Shown here: positions 16,019 through 25,126 of the stretch, piece by piece
Layout of the letters: each line of letters begins with the position of its first letter
Position numbering within the stretch: the first letter of the stretch is position 1
Origin: Marinobacter sp. X15-166B
GTDB lineage: Bacteria > Pseudomonadota > Gammaproteobacteria > Pseudomonadales > Oleiphilaceae
Direction: 5' to 3'
DNA: 64,000 nt
Assembly (NCBI RefSeq): GCF_001752365.1
Contig: NZ_MEIY01000001.1
Coordinates: 3,068,247-3,132,246 of the forward strand
Position numbers and translations under genes: made by a program
Notes under the pieces: model-generated
Told to the model about the DNA's origin: nothing
What the model saw: only the letters and a program-made list of their open reading frames with translations
The model's database searches: none

Positions 16019-17641
16019 TCAATGGGTGCCGCCGTTCGGGTCTGGCGGTGTGCTGAGCAGGGTGTCCGGATTCAGCAAACCTTCCGGGTCGAAGGTGTGG
16101 CACAGATTGCGGATGGCGAGCATGCCCAGCTCGCCTTTTTCCACCGCCAGATAGGGCGCGTGATCCTTGCCAACCCCGTGTTGGTGACTGATGGTGCCCC
16201 GATTGGCGACGATCAGCGCCGAGGTGGAATGCTTCAGTGCGTGCCAGCGTTCCAGGGTCTGCTGGTAGCTGTCGGCTGCCCGGAATACGTAAGTGGTGTA
16301 GATCGAGCTGCCCTGACTGTAGAGGTGGGACAAATGGGAGAACACGTGCACCTGCTCGGCGTCATCGGCAAGCCCGGCGCGCAGGTTGGTCTCTATGGTG
16401 TTCACCAGGTGGTCCAGGTTGTCCCAGTCGGTGGCGGTTTCCAGAGTGTCGACCACGTAGCCCCGCCGCCAGAGCGCCTCGCGCAGGTAGGGCATGGTGA
16501 ACCGTTTTTCGGCCCATTTGTTGCCGAGATGGGTACCGGTGTAAACACCGTTGAAGCGACGGCAGATCCGCCGGGTTTCATTCAGCGCCTGGGCGCACTG
16601 GCTGCGTGACCCCGTGGTACCGAAGGTCATCAGGCATTTCCGGTCCTTCGCCCCGCGAAACGCCAGCACCCGTTCGAGGGCACCGGTGAGACGGGGCCGG
16701 CCCGCCAGGGCCAGCTGGGTTTGCGTTTCTTCGGGGTTGCTCAGGCGCAGCATGGACAGCGCGACTTTGTTTTGCACCAGGGTGCGGGTTGCGGCCCGGG
16801 CCCGGTTCCAGTCCGGAAAGAAGACCGCGTAGAACTGCTCACGCTCGGGCAAGGCCGTGACCCGGACCTTGACCTCGCTGATCAGGCCAATACGGCCTTC
16901 AGAACCGAGCACCATCTCCCGAATATCCGGGCCGGCACTGGAAGCGGGCAGACTGGGGATGTGCAGCGTGCCCCGCAGGGTTTCGACCCGGCCGCCGGCA
17001 AACAGTTGCTCGATGCGGCCATAGCGCAAGGATTGCTGTCCGCTGGAGCGGCTGGCCACCCAGCCGCCAAGGGTGGACAATTCAAAGGACTGGGGGAAAT
17101 GGCCGAGCGTATAACCCTGGGCGCGTAATTGGGATTCCACCAGGGGGCCTGGTGTGCCGGCTCCGAAAGTGGCGATCTGGCTTTCCGTATCCAGATCCAG
17201 CAGGCGGTTCATGGCGCCCATGGCAACGGTAAGCACCGGAGTGTCACCAGCTGGTGGATTGATGTGACCGGCCACGCTGGTGCCGCCGCCGTAGGGGATC
17301 ACTGAGAAGCCATGTTGATGGGCCAGCTGCAGCAAGGTTTGCACGTCTTCCGCAGTCTCCGGAAAGGCGACGCCATCCGGGAAGCTGCCGAACTTCCCAC
17401 TGCGCATGGCCAGCCAGTCGGGCAGGCTCTGACCCCGCGCATGACGCACCCGGGTTTCGGCGTCCGTGCGGATCAGCGGATGTTGCGGCAGCCGGCTTGT
17501 GGGCACCTGTTGGCACACCGATGCCAGACTGGCGTCGGTCAAGGGTCGGCCGGGGCCGATCCGGGCTGCCAGAAACTGGCCACCCGGCCTGGGTAACTCG
17601 ACGTTGACCTGCTCATCCCCCCAGCCGTTCCAGCGTCTCAT
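16019..17641 (-). CDS. FAD-binding oxidase, alkyldihydroxyacetonephosphate synthase-like
   Basis: 540 aa. The start ATG at 17641 has AGGAGG 7 nt upstream; the frame continues 12 codons further but without a ribosome site. VSFPETAEDVQTLL-like sequence (AFPETAEDVQTLLQLA) and VIPYGGGTSVAGHI are the PCMH-type FAD-binding motifs. LGHFPQSFELSTLGGWVASRSSGQQS closely follows the alkyl-DHAP synthase (AGPS) group, and the C-terminus has ISHQHGVGKDHAPYL, a histidine-rich block as in AGPS. AGPS swaps a fatty acyl for an alkyl chain on DHAP to make ether lipids; other members are 2-hydroxy acid dehydrogenases. First gene of the operon with the GlpD-like and kinase genes. Confidence 0.85.
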   Translation of the reverse strand: MRRWNGWGDEQVNVELPRPGGQFLAARIGPGRPLTDASLASVCQQVPTSRLPQHPLIRTDAETRVRHARGQSLPDWLAMRSGKFGSFPDGVAFPETAEDVQTLLQLAHQHGFSVIPYGGGTSVAGHINPPAGDTPVLTVAMGAMNRLLDLDTESQIATFGAGTPGPLVESQLRAQGYTLGHFPQSFELSTLGGWVASRSSGQQSLRYGRIEQLFAGGRVETLRGTLHIPSLPASSAGPDIREMVLGSEGRIGLISEVKVRVTALPEREQFYAVFFPDWNRARAATRTLVQNKVALSMLRLSNPEETQTQLALAGRPRLTGALERVLAFRGAKDRKCLMTFGTTGSRSQCAQALNETRRICRRFNGVYTGTHLGNKWAEKRFTMPYLREALWRRGYVVDTLETATDWDNLDHLVNTIETNLRAGLADDAEQVHVFSHLSHLYSQGSSIYTTYVFRAADSYQQTLERWHALKHSTSALIVANRGTISHQHGVGKDHAPYLAVEKGELGMLAIRNLCHTFDPEGLLNPDTLLSTPPDPNGGTH

Positions 17642-17780
17642 CGCACTGCCTCCTGCAGGTTGTGGTGTGACCAGCACCGTTTACAGCAACGTGCTGATTT
17701 TGCGTAAAGATTGGATAGTGTTGATTGTAACGGTATTCTCATGCATTACATCATCCGAACCGGTACCACACAGGACAATC

Positions 17781-20700
17781 ATGGCTCAAACCCCGACCAC
17801 CCGACAGCGTGTGCCGCAGGGCACTGTACCAGCAGGCTTTCAGGTAATACACGCCAACCGGCTGGAAGATCTGCGCGAGTTGGTTGTCGAGGTGATCCGC
17901 CAGTACCCGCTGGCGCCACTGGCCCAGGAAGTGTTTCTGGTGCACTCCAATGGCATCGCGCAATGGTTGAAGCTGGCCCTCGCGCGGGATGACGACGACC
18001 CGCAACTGGCCGGCCTGGGCATTGCTGCTGCCATGACCTTCTCGTTACCGTCGCGTTTTCTGTGGCAGGTGTACCGGGCGGTCCTGGGCAGCGCCACGGT
18101 GGCCGTGTCCTCACCCTATGACAAAGACAACCTCACCTGGCGTCTGTTTCGACTGCTGCCAGAAGTCATTGACCGACCCGGCTTTGCGCCCCTGGCGCGT
18201 TTTCTGGAGGGCGCCGAAGGAGACCGCAGACTGTATCAGCTGGCCGAGCGTGTTGCGGATCTGTTTGACCAATATCAGGTCTACCGTGCCGATTGGCTGG
18301 AACAGTGGCGTGACGGTCATGATCTGATCCCGGTCGCGGGCAGCGACCACAAGCCTGTCCCGGAAGATCAGCTGTGGCAACCGGCGCTGTGGCGCCAGTT
18401 GATCAAGGATATTGAAGCGGCCCCCCCCGCCGGTGGGAACCCGGGGCTGGACAATGCCAGCCGTGCGGATATCCATAACGCCTTCGTCCGGCAGGCCGGC
18501 TCGTTGCGCCCCGACAACCGGCCTGCGGGCATACCCGAGCGGATTATTGTTTTCGGGGTGTCTTCTTTACCCCAACAAACCCTGGAGGTACTGCGGTATC
18601 TGGGGCAGTGCAGTCAAGTGCTGCTGTGCGTCCACAACCCGTGCCAGTTTTATTGGGCCGATATTGTCGAAGACCGCCACCTGCTGCAGGCCGCCAATAA
18701 ACGCGGCAAACAACGGGCGGGCATGCCTGCGGTACTCGACGAGCACAACCTGCATTTGCACGCCCACCCGCTGCTGGCGGCCTGGGGCAAACAGGGGCGG
18801 GATTACATCCGACTGCTGGATGAGTACGACAACCAGGCGGACTACCGCCACTGGTTCAGCAGTATCGATGTCTTCTCCAGCCCGGTCAGGGACCCGCAGT
18901 CAGCGACGTTGCTGCAGCAGGTGCAGGACGACATCCTGAACCTGCGTCCGGTGGCGGAATCCGTACAAACCCATTGTGCCGTCGCCGCCGGCGACCGCTC
19001 CATTGTGTTTCACATCGCTCACAGCCCCCAGCGTGAAGTCGAGATACTGCACGATCAGTTGCTTGCCGCTTTCAGTGCGGACCCTGAATTGAAACCCCAA
19101 GACATCATTGTGATGGTGCCGGACATTAACGCCTACGCCCCTCATATCCAGTCGGTGTTCGGGCAGGTGGACGGCGCCGATCCCCGGTACATCCCATTCA
19201 CCGTCTCGGATCAGGGGCAACGCCACCAAATCCCCGTGCTGATCGCCCTGGAAATACTGCTGAGCCTGCCGGAATCCCGTCTTTCGGTGAGCAACGTGCT
19301 GGATTTGCTGGACATTTCTGCGGTAAGACAAAGGTTCAACCTGGCGTCCGGGGATTTGCCACAACTCCACGAGTGGATCCGCGGGGCCAACATCCGCTGG
19401 GGGCTGGATGGTCGTCAGCGCCACGCCCTGGCATTGCCCGATGGTATGGAGCAAAACACCTGGCATTTTGGTCTGCAACGCATGCTGTTGGGTTATGCGG
19501 CGGGGGAGTCCGCAGCCTGGCGGGGCATCGAGCCTTACCCCGAAGTGGGCGGTCTGGAAAGCCGGCTGGCCGGTGAGCTGCATGAGCTGGTGCGCCGTTT
19601 ACAGCAGTGGTGGCAGACATTGAGCCAACCCCAGACCCCGACCCAGTGGGCGCGGCTGTTGCGGGATCTGCGCGGGGAGTTTCTGGCTGATCTGGACGAA
19701 GAAGACAGTCTGGTGCTCAGCCGGCTCGACGGTGTCGTGGAAACCTGGTTGACGGCCTGCGAAAGTGCCGGTCTGGACAACACACCGCTGCCGTTGGTGG
19801 TGGTCCGCGAGGTCTGGCTGGGAGGGCTCGAACAGGGTGGGTTGAGTCAGCGGTTTCTCGCCGGCAAGGTTAATTTTGCCACCCTGATGCCGATGCGGGC
19901 GATACCTTTTCAGCGGATCTGCCTGCTGGGGATGAACGACGGCGACTACCCCCGTACCCAGCCGGCCATGGACTTTGACCTGATGGCCGCAGACTACCGT
20001 CCCGGCGACCGTTCCCGTCGGGAGGACGACCGATATTTGTTTTTGGAAGCGTTTCTATCTGCAAGAAAACAGTTTTATATCAGCTGGATAGGGCGGAGTG
20101 TTAATGACAATTCTGAGAGGCCGCCGTCCGTTCTGGTGGCCCAGTTGCGGGACCATCTGACCGCCATCCACCCGGTGGAGGCACAGCGCGACACGCCAGC
20201 GCTGGCAGCACGCTTAACCACCGAACATCCATTGCAACCCTTCAGTCCCCGCTATTTTACCGCCGACGCAAAGGGCGCGGGTGAGGGGGAGCTGTTCAGC
20301 TACGCCAGTGAGTGGCGCCAGGTGCACGTGCGTGCCGAGGAGGCCGCAACCATCGACAGCCCGCCACCACCTCTGGCCGGATTGCCTGACGGGTTTGCGG
20401 ACACCCCGATGGCACTCGCGACCGTGATTCGTTTTCTGAGAAACCCCGTCGATGCCTTTTTCCGGGAACGGCTGGGGGTGCATATGACCCCTCTGGAAGC
20501 ACGGGCGGACGATGACGAACCGTTTGTCCTGGGTGGTCTGGAGCACTGGACACTGACCGACGAACTGATTCGGCAGGTGATTCATAAACCCGCCGCCGGA
20601 GATCTGGCTACCCACTTGTCGGTGCAACTGGACTATTGGGTCGATCGCCAGCAGGCGCGGGGTGAATTGCCTTTCGGCGGCATCGGCCAATTGCAGAAAA

Positions 20701-21380
20701 AACGGTTGCAAAAGGACTTGCCGGCGCTTTATGAGCGCTACCATGAGCGGCTGGCCCAGTACCCACAGGAGGTGGAGCTGGAATTGTACGCCGATGCGTT
20801 CGACTACGGCGGCCAGCGGATTCAGCTGGAAGACTGGGTGGGGGGAATCAGGCGGAGCCCAAGCGGGGATCTGGCGATCATTGAGCTGAAAACCAGCGGC
20901 CTGACCACCGATAAGAACCAGTACCGCTGGTCGCACTTTCTGGAACCCTGGGTACGACATCTGGTGGCTTGTCAGATTTTACCCCAGCCCTGTAACACGT
21001 TTTTGCTCAGCAAGGCCGGTGACCTGACGCTGGCGCCGCTGCCCTCGGCCCAGGCACGAGAGTACCTGAGTGGCTTGCTGATGGCGTTGATTACCGGGAT
21101 GGCGCAGCCTTTGCCAGTGGCCCCCAACACCGCGTTTGCGTGGCTCAGTGGCCAGCACAAAGGCGATGACAAGGCGCGGGCCGACGCGCGGGCGGCCTAT
21201 GAGGACGGTTACCAGACCCGTGGGGAAGTCAGTCGGTCGCCGGCTCTGGGCCGTGCTTACCCCACCTTTGAGGAGCTGATCGCCGGTGGCGGGTTTGAGC
21301 ACTGGGTGGATGTCCTTTACCGGCCTTTGTGGGACTGGGTCAAGAGCAACACGGCTGCAGGCAAGGGAGGTAAACGGTAA
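17781..21380 (+). CDS. recC: exodeoxyribonuclease V subunit gamma (RecC)
   Basis: 1199 aa from the ATG at 17781 (AGGA 6 nt upstream); the longer frame from 17466 overlaps the divergent promoter and is not supported. The N-terminal FQVIHANRLEDLRELVVEV and VFLVHSNGIAQWLKLALA match RecC. PRMRAIPFQRICLLGMNDGDYPR (in part PFQRICLLGMNDGDYPR) and the later block around LKTSGLTTDKNQYRW match its inactivated helicase and nuclease-like domains. RecC is the Chi-recognising scaffold of the RecBCD helicase-nuclease, which processes double-strand breaks and destroys foreign DNA. The operon order recC-recB-recD is usual for gammaproteobacteria without ptrA. Confidence 0.95.
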   Translation: MAQTPTTRQRVPQGTVPAGFQVIHANRLEDLRELVVEVIRQYPLAPLAQEVFLVHSNGIAQWLKLALARDDDDPQLAGLGIAAAMTFSLPSRFLWQVYRAVLGSATVAVSSPYDKDNLTWRLFRLLPEVIDRPGFAPLARFLEGAEGDRRLYQLAERVADLFDQYQVYRADWLEQWRDGHDLIPVAGSDHKPVPEDQLWQPALWRQLIKDIEAAPPAGGNPGLDNASRADIHNAFVRQAGSLRPDNRPAGIPERIIVFGVSSLPQQTLEVLRYLGQCSQVLLCVHNPCQFYWADIVEDRHLLQAANKRGKQRAGMPAVLDEHNLHLHAHPLLAAWGKQGRDYIRLLDEYDNQADYRHWFSSIDVFSSPVRDPQSATLLQQVQDDILNLRPVAESVQTHCAVAAGDRSIVFHIAHSPQREVEILHDQLLAAFSADPELKPQDIIVMVPDINAYAPHIQSVFGQVDGADPRYIPFTVSDQGQRHQIPVLIALEILLSLPESRLSVSNVLDLLDISAVRQRFNLASGDLPQLHEWIRGANIRWGLDGRQRHALALPDGMEQNTWHFGLQRMLLGYAAGESAAWRGIEPYPEVGGLESRLAGELHELVRRLQQWWQTLSQPQTPTQWARLLRDLRGEFLADLDEEDSLVLSRLDGVVETWLTACESAGLDNTPLPLVVVREVWLGGLEQGGLSQRFLAGKVNFATLMPMRAIPFQRICLLGMNDGDYPRTQPAMDFDLMAADYRPGDRSRREDDRYLFLEAFLSARKQFYISWIGRSVNDNSERPPSVLVAQLRDHLTAIHPVEAQRDTPALAARLTTEHPLQPFSPRYFTADAKGAGEGELFSYASEWRQVHVRAEEAATIDSPPPPLAGLPDGFADTPMALATVIRFLRNPVDAFFRERLGVHMTPLEARADDDEPFVLGGLEHWTLTDELIRQVIHKPAAGDLATHLSVQLDYWVDRQQARGELPFGGIGQLQKKRLQKDLPALYERYHERLAQYPQEVELELYADAFDYGGQRIQLEDWVGGIRRSPSGDLAIIELKTSGLTTDKNQYRWSHFLEPWVRHLVACQILPQPCNTFLLSKAGDLTLAPLPSAQAREYLSGLLMALITGMAQPLPVAPNTAFAWLSGQHKGDDKARADARAAYEDGYQTRGEVSRSPALGRAYPTFEELIAGGGFEHWVDVLYRPLWDWVKSNTAAGKGGKR

Positions 21381-21382
21381 CC

Positions 21383-24300
21383 ATGGCCGATAATCTGGAT
21401 GTGCTGCGTTTCCCGATAACCGGCAGCCGGCTGATTGAAGCCAGTGCTGGCACGGGAAAAACATTTACGATCGCCCTGCTGTATGTCCGCGCGGTGCTGG
21501 CCCATGGTGAGATTGCCCGGGTGGGCCGCAGTCTGGCCCCCAGTGACATTCTGGTGGTCACCTTTACCGAAGCGGCCACCGAGGAACTCCGTGACCGGAT
21601 CCGCCAACGGCTGGCGGAAGCAGCCGGTGTTTTCCGCCAACCGGCGCACCCGGACCCGGCAGGGCAGGTTAACGGCGATCCCCTGTATGCGCTGCGTGAC
21701 AGTTACGACCCGGACTCCTGGCCGGCGCAGGCGCGCCTGCTGGAACTGGCGGCGGAGTCCATGGACGAAGCCGCGGTGCACACGATCCACGGCTGGTGCA
21801 ACCGGATGCTGAAAGAGCACGCCTTCGACAGCGGCGGGCTGTTCAGCCAGACCCTGGAAACCGACGAAAGTGAGCTGGTCGCGGAGGTTACCCGGGATTA
21901 CTGGCGTACCTTTGTCAGCCCCCTGGATGAAGACGCAGCGGGGCTTTGGTTGCAGGCGATACCCACGCCGGAGGCGCTGCAGACGGCCGCCTCAGGGTTG
22001 AAGAAATACCTGGGCCTGTTGCCCGCTGCCACCCACACACCGAAGGAACTGCTGGGAACTCTCGTGGCGGCGCGCCGCCGGGTGTTCGCGACGGCGCGGG
22101 CCGAGCTGCCCGCCAACGTTACAGACTTCACCGCCATTCTGGCTGAGGCGCGCAACCGCAAGGCCTTCAACGGCAGCAAACTGCGCAGCAACCACGTGGA
22201 AAACTGGCTTGCCCGACTGACCGAGTGGGCAGAGGACCATGAACTGACCCCGCCGGATCTGAGTGACGCCGCCTGGAACCGGCTGAGTCGTGCGGGCATG
22301 GAGGACGCCTGGAAATCCGGGCCAGCGCCGGGTGACCATCCGTTGATTGCTGCGGTGGAACAGCTGCAGGCGGTGTGCGCGACCCCCGTGCCCGCTGAAC
22401 AGCTCAAACTCCATGCCTGTGGGTGGATTGCCCAACGGCTGGAGCAGGAAAAGCTGCGCCGGGCACAGATGGGGTTCGATGACCTGCTGACCCGCATGGA
22501 CCGGGCGCTGCATGGCCCCAATGGGGCCCGCCTGGCAGCCCGGCTGCGCAGTCAGTTCCCGGTGGCGATGATTGACGAATTCCAGGATACCGATCCGGTG
22601 CAGTACCGGATATTCGACCGGATATACGAGCTCAAGACTAACGACTGCGCAAGCGCTTTGTTGATGATCGGCGACCCCAAGCAGGCCATTTACCGGTTCC
22701 GGGGGGCGGACATTTTTACCTATCTGCAGGCCCGGGAAGCGACCGTTGGGCGTCACGCCACTTTGCCGAAAAACTACCGCTCCGCCAGTGCCATGGTCGA
22801 CGCCAGCAATCAGGTCTTTGGCTACGCCGAAAAATTCGCCCACCGGGGTGCGTTTTTGTTCCGCGAGCCGGACGGGGCGGGGCATAATCCGGTGCCCTTC
22901 AGTCCGGTGGAAGCCAATGGTCGCGAGGAGACTCTGGAGATCGAGGGCCGCGAGGTTGCGGGGATCACCTTCTGGACGGACGCCACCGTGGCCACCAAAG
23001 AGCGGGTCCTGGCGGATACCGCTGCCGCCTGTGCCAGTGAAATTGTGCGTTTACTGACTCTCGGGCAGGCGGGGCAGGCGGGGTTTCGCGCAGCCACCGG
23101 CACGCTGACCCCGTTGCGGTCAGCGGATATTGCCATTCTGGTCAACAACGGCACCGAGGCCCGCCACGTTCGTGCCGAGCTGGACCTGCGTGGGGTGCGC
23201 AGTGTGTATTTGTCGGAGCGCTCGTCGGTGCTGAAAACCCCTCAGGCACGGGACCTGCTGTACTGGCTGGAAGCCTGCGCCGAACCGGAGCGGGACCGTC
23301 CGGTCCGGGCCGCTCTGGCCACCGCCACCCTGGGGCTGAGCTGGCAACGACTGGATCATCTCAACCGCAATGAGCTGGCGTGGGAAGAGGAAATCGAGTT
23401 TTTCCGCGCATTGCAGCGGGTCTGGCAGCGTCAGGGGGTGTTGACCATGATCCGGCGGTTACTCAACCGCTTTGAGGTCCCGGCGCGGCTGCTGCGGGAT
23501 AACGACGGTGAACGGCGCCTGACGGACGTTCTGCACCTGGCGGAATTGTTGCAGCAGGAGAGCCAGCATACCGATGGGGAGCTGGCACTGATCCGCCGGT
23601 TCGAAGACATGCTGCTGGAGGCCCGGGCCGGCGCCGACGCCCAACAAATGCGCCTGGAGAGTGATTCGGATCTGGTTAAGGTAGTCACCGTGCACAAATC
23701 CAAAGGGTTGGAGTACCCGTTGGTGTTTTTGCCCTTTGCCACCAACTGCCGGCCGGTGACACGGAGAGACGCCCCGTTCGAATGGCACGACAGCGAGGGG
23801 GTGCCGCAGCTGTCCTTTGACCCCACTGACGACGCGCTGGTGGCCACGGATCAGGAACGGCTTGGCGAGGATATACGAAAATTGTACGTAGCGCTCACCC
23901 GGTCCCGATACGCCACCTGGGTGGGTGCCCCCCTGTTCAACGGCCAGGAATTGCGCAGCGCACTGGCCTATCTGGTGGGCGCGGATGAACACACCACACT
24001 TGCACAGGGTATTGCCGCACTGGGGGAGGGGAAGGCCGCGCTGGCAGTCCAGCCTTTCCCGGCTATCGGCGATGCCGTCTACATCCCGCCACCGGCACCA
24101 CCCGTGGGCTATGCCCGGGTGCCGCAACGTCCGGCCCGGGATAACTGGTGGATCTCCAGTTATTCCGCCATCCCATACCGAACGGATGACCGCGGCCAAC
24201 AAACGCTTCCAACCCGGCCGGAGATCCCGGAGCCGGAAACACCCGAAGCGGCCCGGCTGCGCGAGGAGAACGAACCGGCGCGACCGAACTGGCCCCAACC

Positions 24301-25126
24301 CATTGTGCACCCCGCCGAAGGCACCGCAGATCTGCACGGCTTTTACCGCGGCGCAGGTCCCGGTACCTTCCTGCACAACATTCTGGAGTGGTGCGCCAAC
24401 CTCGGCTTCCCGGCCGTGGCCGACCATGGGGAGGCGTTGCAGGACACCCTGCGCCTGCGTTGTGAGGGACGGGGCTGGGCACCCTGGGCGGAGCCACTGA
24501 CACACTGGACCCACGGCTACCTGCACACCCAGTTTGCCTTGCCGGGGCCAACGGCCGAGCCCCTGGCCAAAGCGAGTCTGGCGGAGCTGCCACAGGCCAT
24601 TCCGGAACTGGAATTCTGGCTGTCCAGCGCAACGGTGGATGTGACCGCGCTGGATACCGTAGTGCGCCGGTATACCCTGACGGCCTTTGATGACAGCGTT
24701 CGCGCCCGGCGTCCGATTGCGGATGCTTTACAGCTCAATGGCATGCTCAAGGGGTTTATCGATTTGGTGTTTGAATACGGCGGGCGCTATTACGTGGCCG
24801 ATTACAAGTCCAATTACCTGGGGCCGGACGACAGTGCCTACACCCGCAACGCGATGGCGGCTGCGGTGGCCGATAAACGTTATGATCTGCAGTACGCACT
24901 CTATTTACTGGCCCTGCACCGGCTGCTGCAATCCCGGTTACCGGATTATGATTACGACCGTCACATTGGCGGTGCACTGTGCCTGTTCCTGCGCGGCAGC
25001 AGCGCCGAAACCGCCGGTGCACACGTGGACCGTCCCGGGCGGGCGCTGATCGAAACCATGGATAAACTGTTCAAAACAGGACGCTACACCGCAAAGGGTG
25101 AGATGGCGCAGGAGTCGTTATTATGA
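21383..25126 (+). CDS. recB: exodeoxyribonuclease V subunit beta (RecB)
   Basis: 1247 aa starting 2 nt after the recC stop, with GGGAGG just before. Walker A is in EASAGTGKTFTIALLYVRA (about residues 18-36). UvrD-type helicase motifs follow: FTEAATEELRDRI, MIDEFQDTDPVQYRIFD, GDPKQAIYRFRGADIF and VVTVHKSKGLEYPLVFLPF. The C-terminal nuclease has GFIDLVFEYGGRYYVADYKS, holding the catalytic Asp and Lys of the RecB nuclease. It is thus a complete 3'-5' helicase and nuclease. It overlaps recD by 4 nt (ATGA), so the three subunits are coupled. Confidence 0.96.
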   Translation: MADNLDVLRFPITGSRLIEASAGTGKTFTIALLYVRAVLAHGEIARVGRSLAPSDILVVTFTEAATEELRDRIRQRLAEAAGVFRQPAHPDPAGQVNGDPLYALRDSYDPDSWPAQARLLELAAESMDEAAVHTIHGWCNRMLKEHAFDSGGLFSQTLETDESELVAEVTRDYWRTFVSPLDEDAAGLWLQAIPTPEALQTAASGLKKYLGLLPAATHTPKELLGTLVAARRRVFATARAELPANVTDFTAILAEARNRKAFNGSKLRSNHVENWLARLTEWAEDHELTPPDLSDAAWNRLSRAGMEDAWKSGPAPGDHPLIAAVEQLQAVCATPVPAEQLKLHACGWIAQRLEQEKLRRAQMGFDDLLTRMDRALHGPNGARLAARLRSQFPVAMIDEFQDTDPVQYRIFDRIYELKTNDCASALLMIGDPKQAIYRFRGADIFTYLQAREATVGRHATLPKNYRSASAMVDASNQVFGYAEKFAHRGAFLFREPDGAGHNPVPFSPVEANGREETLEIEGREVAGITFWTDATVATKERVLADTAAACASEIVRLLTLGQAGQAGFRAATGTLTPLRSADIAILVNNGTEARHVRAELDLRGVRSVYLSERSSVLKTPQARDLLYWLEACAEPERDRPVRAALATATLGLSWQRLDHLNRNELAWEEEIEFFRALQRVWQRQGVLTMIRRLLNRFEVPARLLRDNDGERRLTDVLHLAELLQQESQHTDGELALIRRFEDMLLEARAGADAQQMRLESDSDLVKVVTVHKSKGLEYPLVFLPFATNCRPVTRRDAPFEWHDSEGVPQLSFDPTDDALVATDQERLGEDIRKLYVALTRSRYATWVGAPLFNGQELRSALAYLVGADEHTTLAQGIAALGEGKAALAVQPFPAIGDAVYIPPPAPPVGYARVPQRPARDNWWISSYSAIPYRTDDRGQQTLPTRPEIPEPETPEAARLREENEPARPNWPQPIVHPAEGTADLHGFYRGAGPGTFLHNILEWCANLGFPAVADHGEALQDTLRLRCEGRGWAPWAEPLTHWTHGYLHTQFALPGPTAEPLAKASLAELPQAIPELEFWLSSATVDVTALDTVVRRYTLTAFDDSVRARRPIADALQLNGMLKGFIDLVFEYGGRYYVADYKSNYLGPDDSAYTRNAMAAAVADKRYDLQYALYLLALHRLLQSRLPDYDYDRHIGGALCLFLRGSSAETAGAHVDRPGRALIETMDKLFKTGRYTAKGEMAQESLL

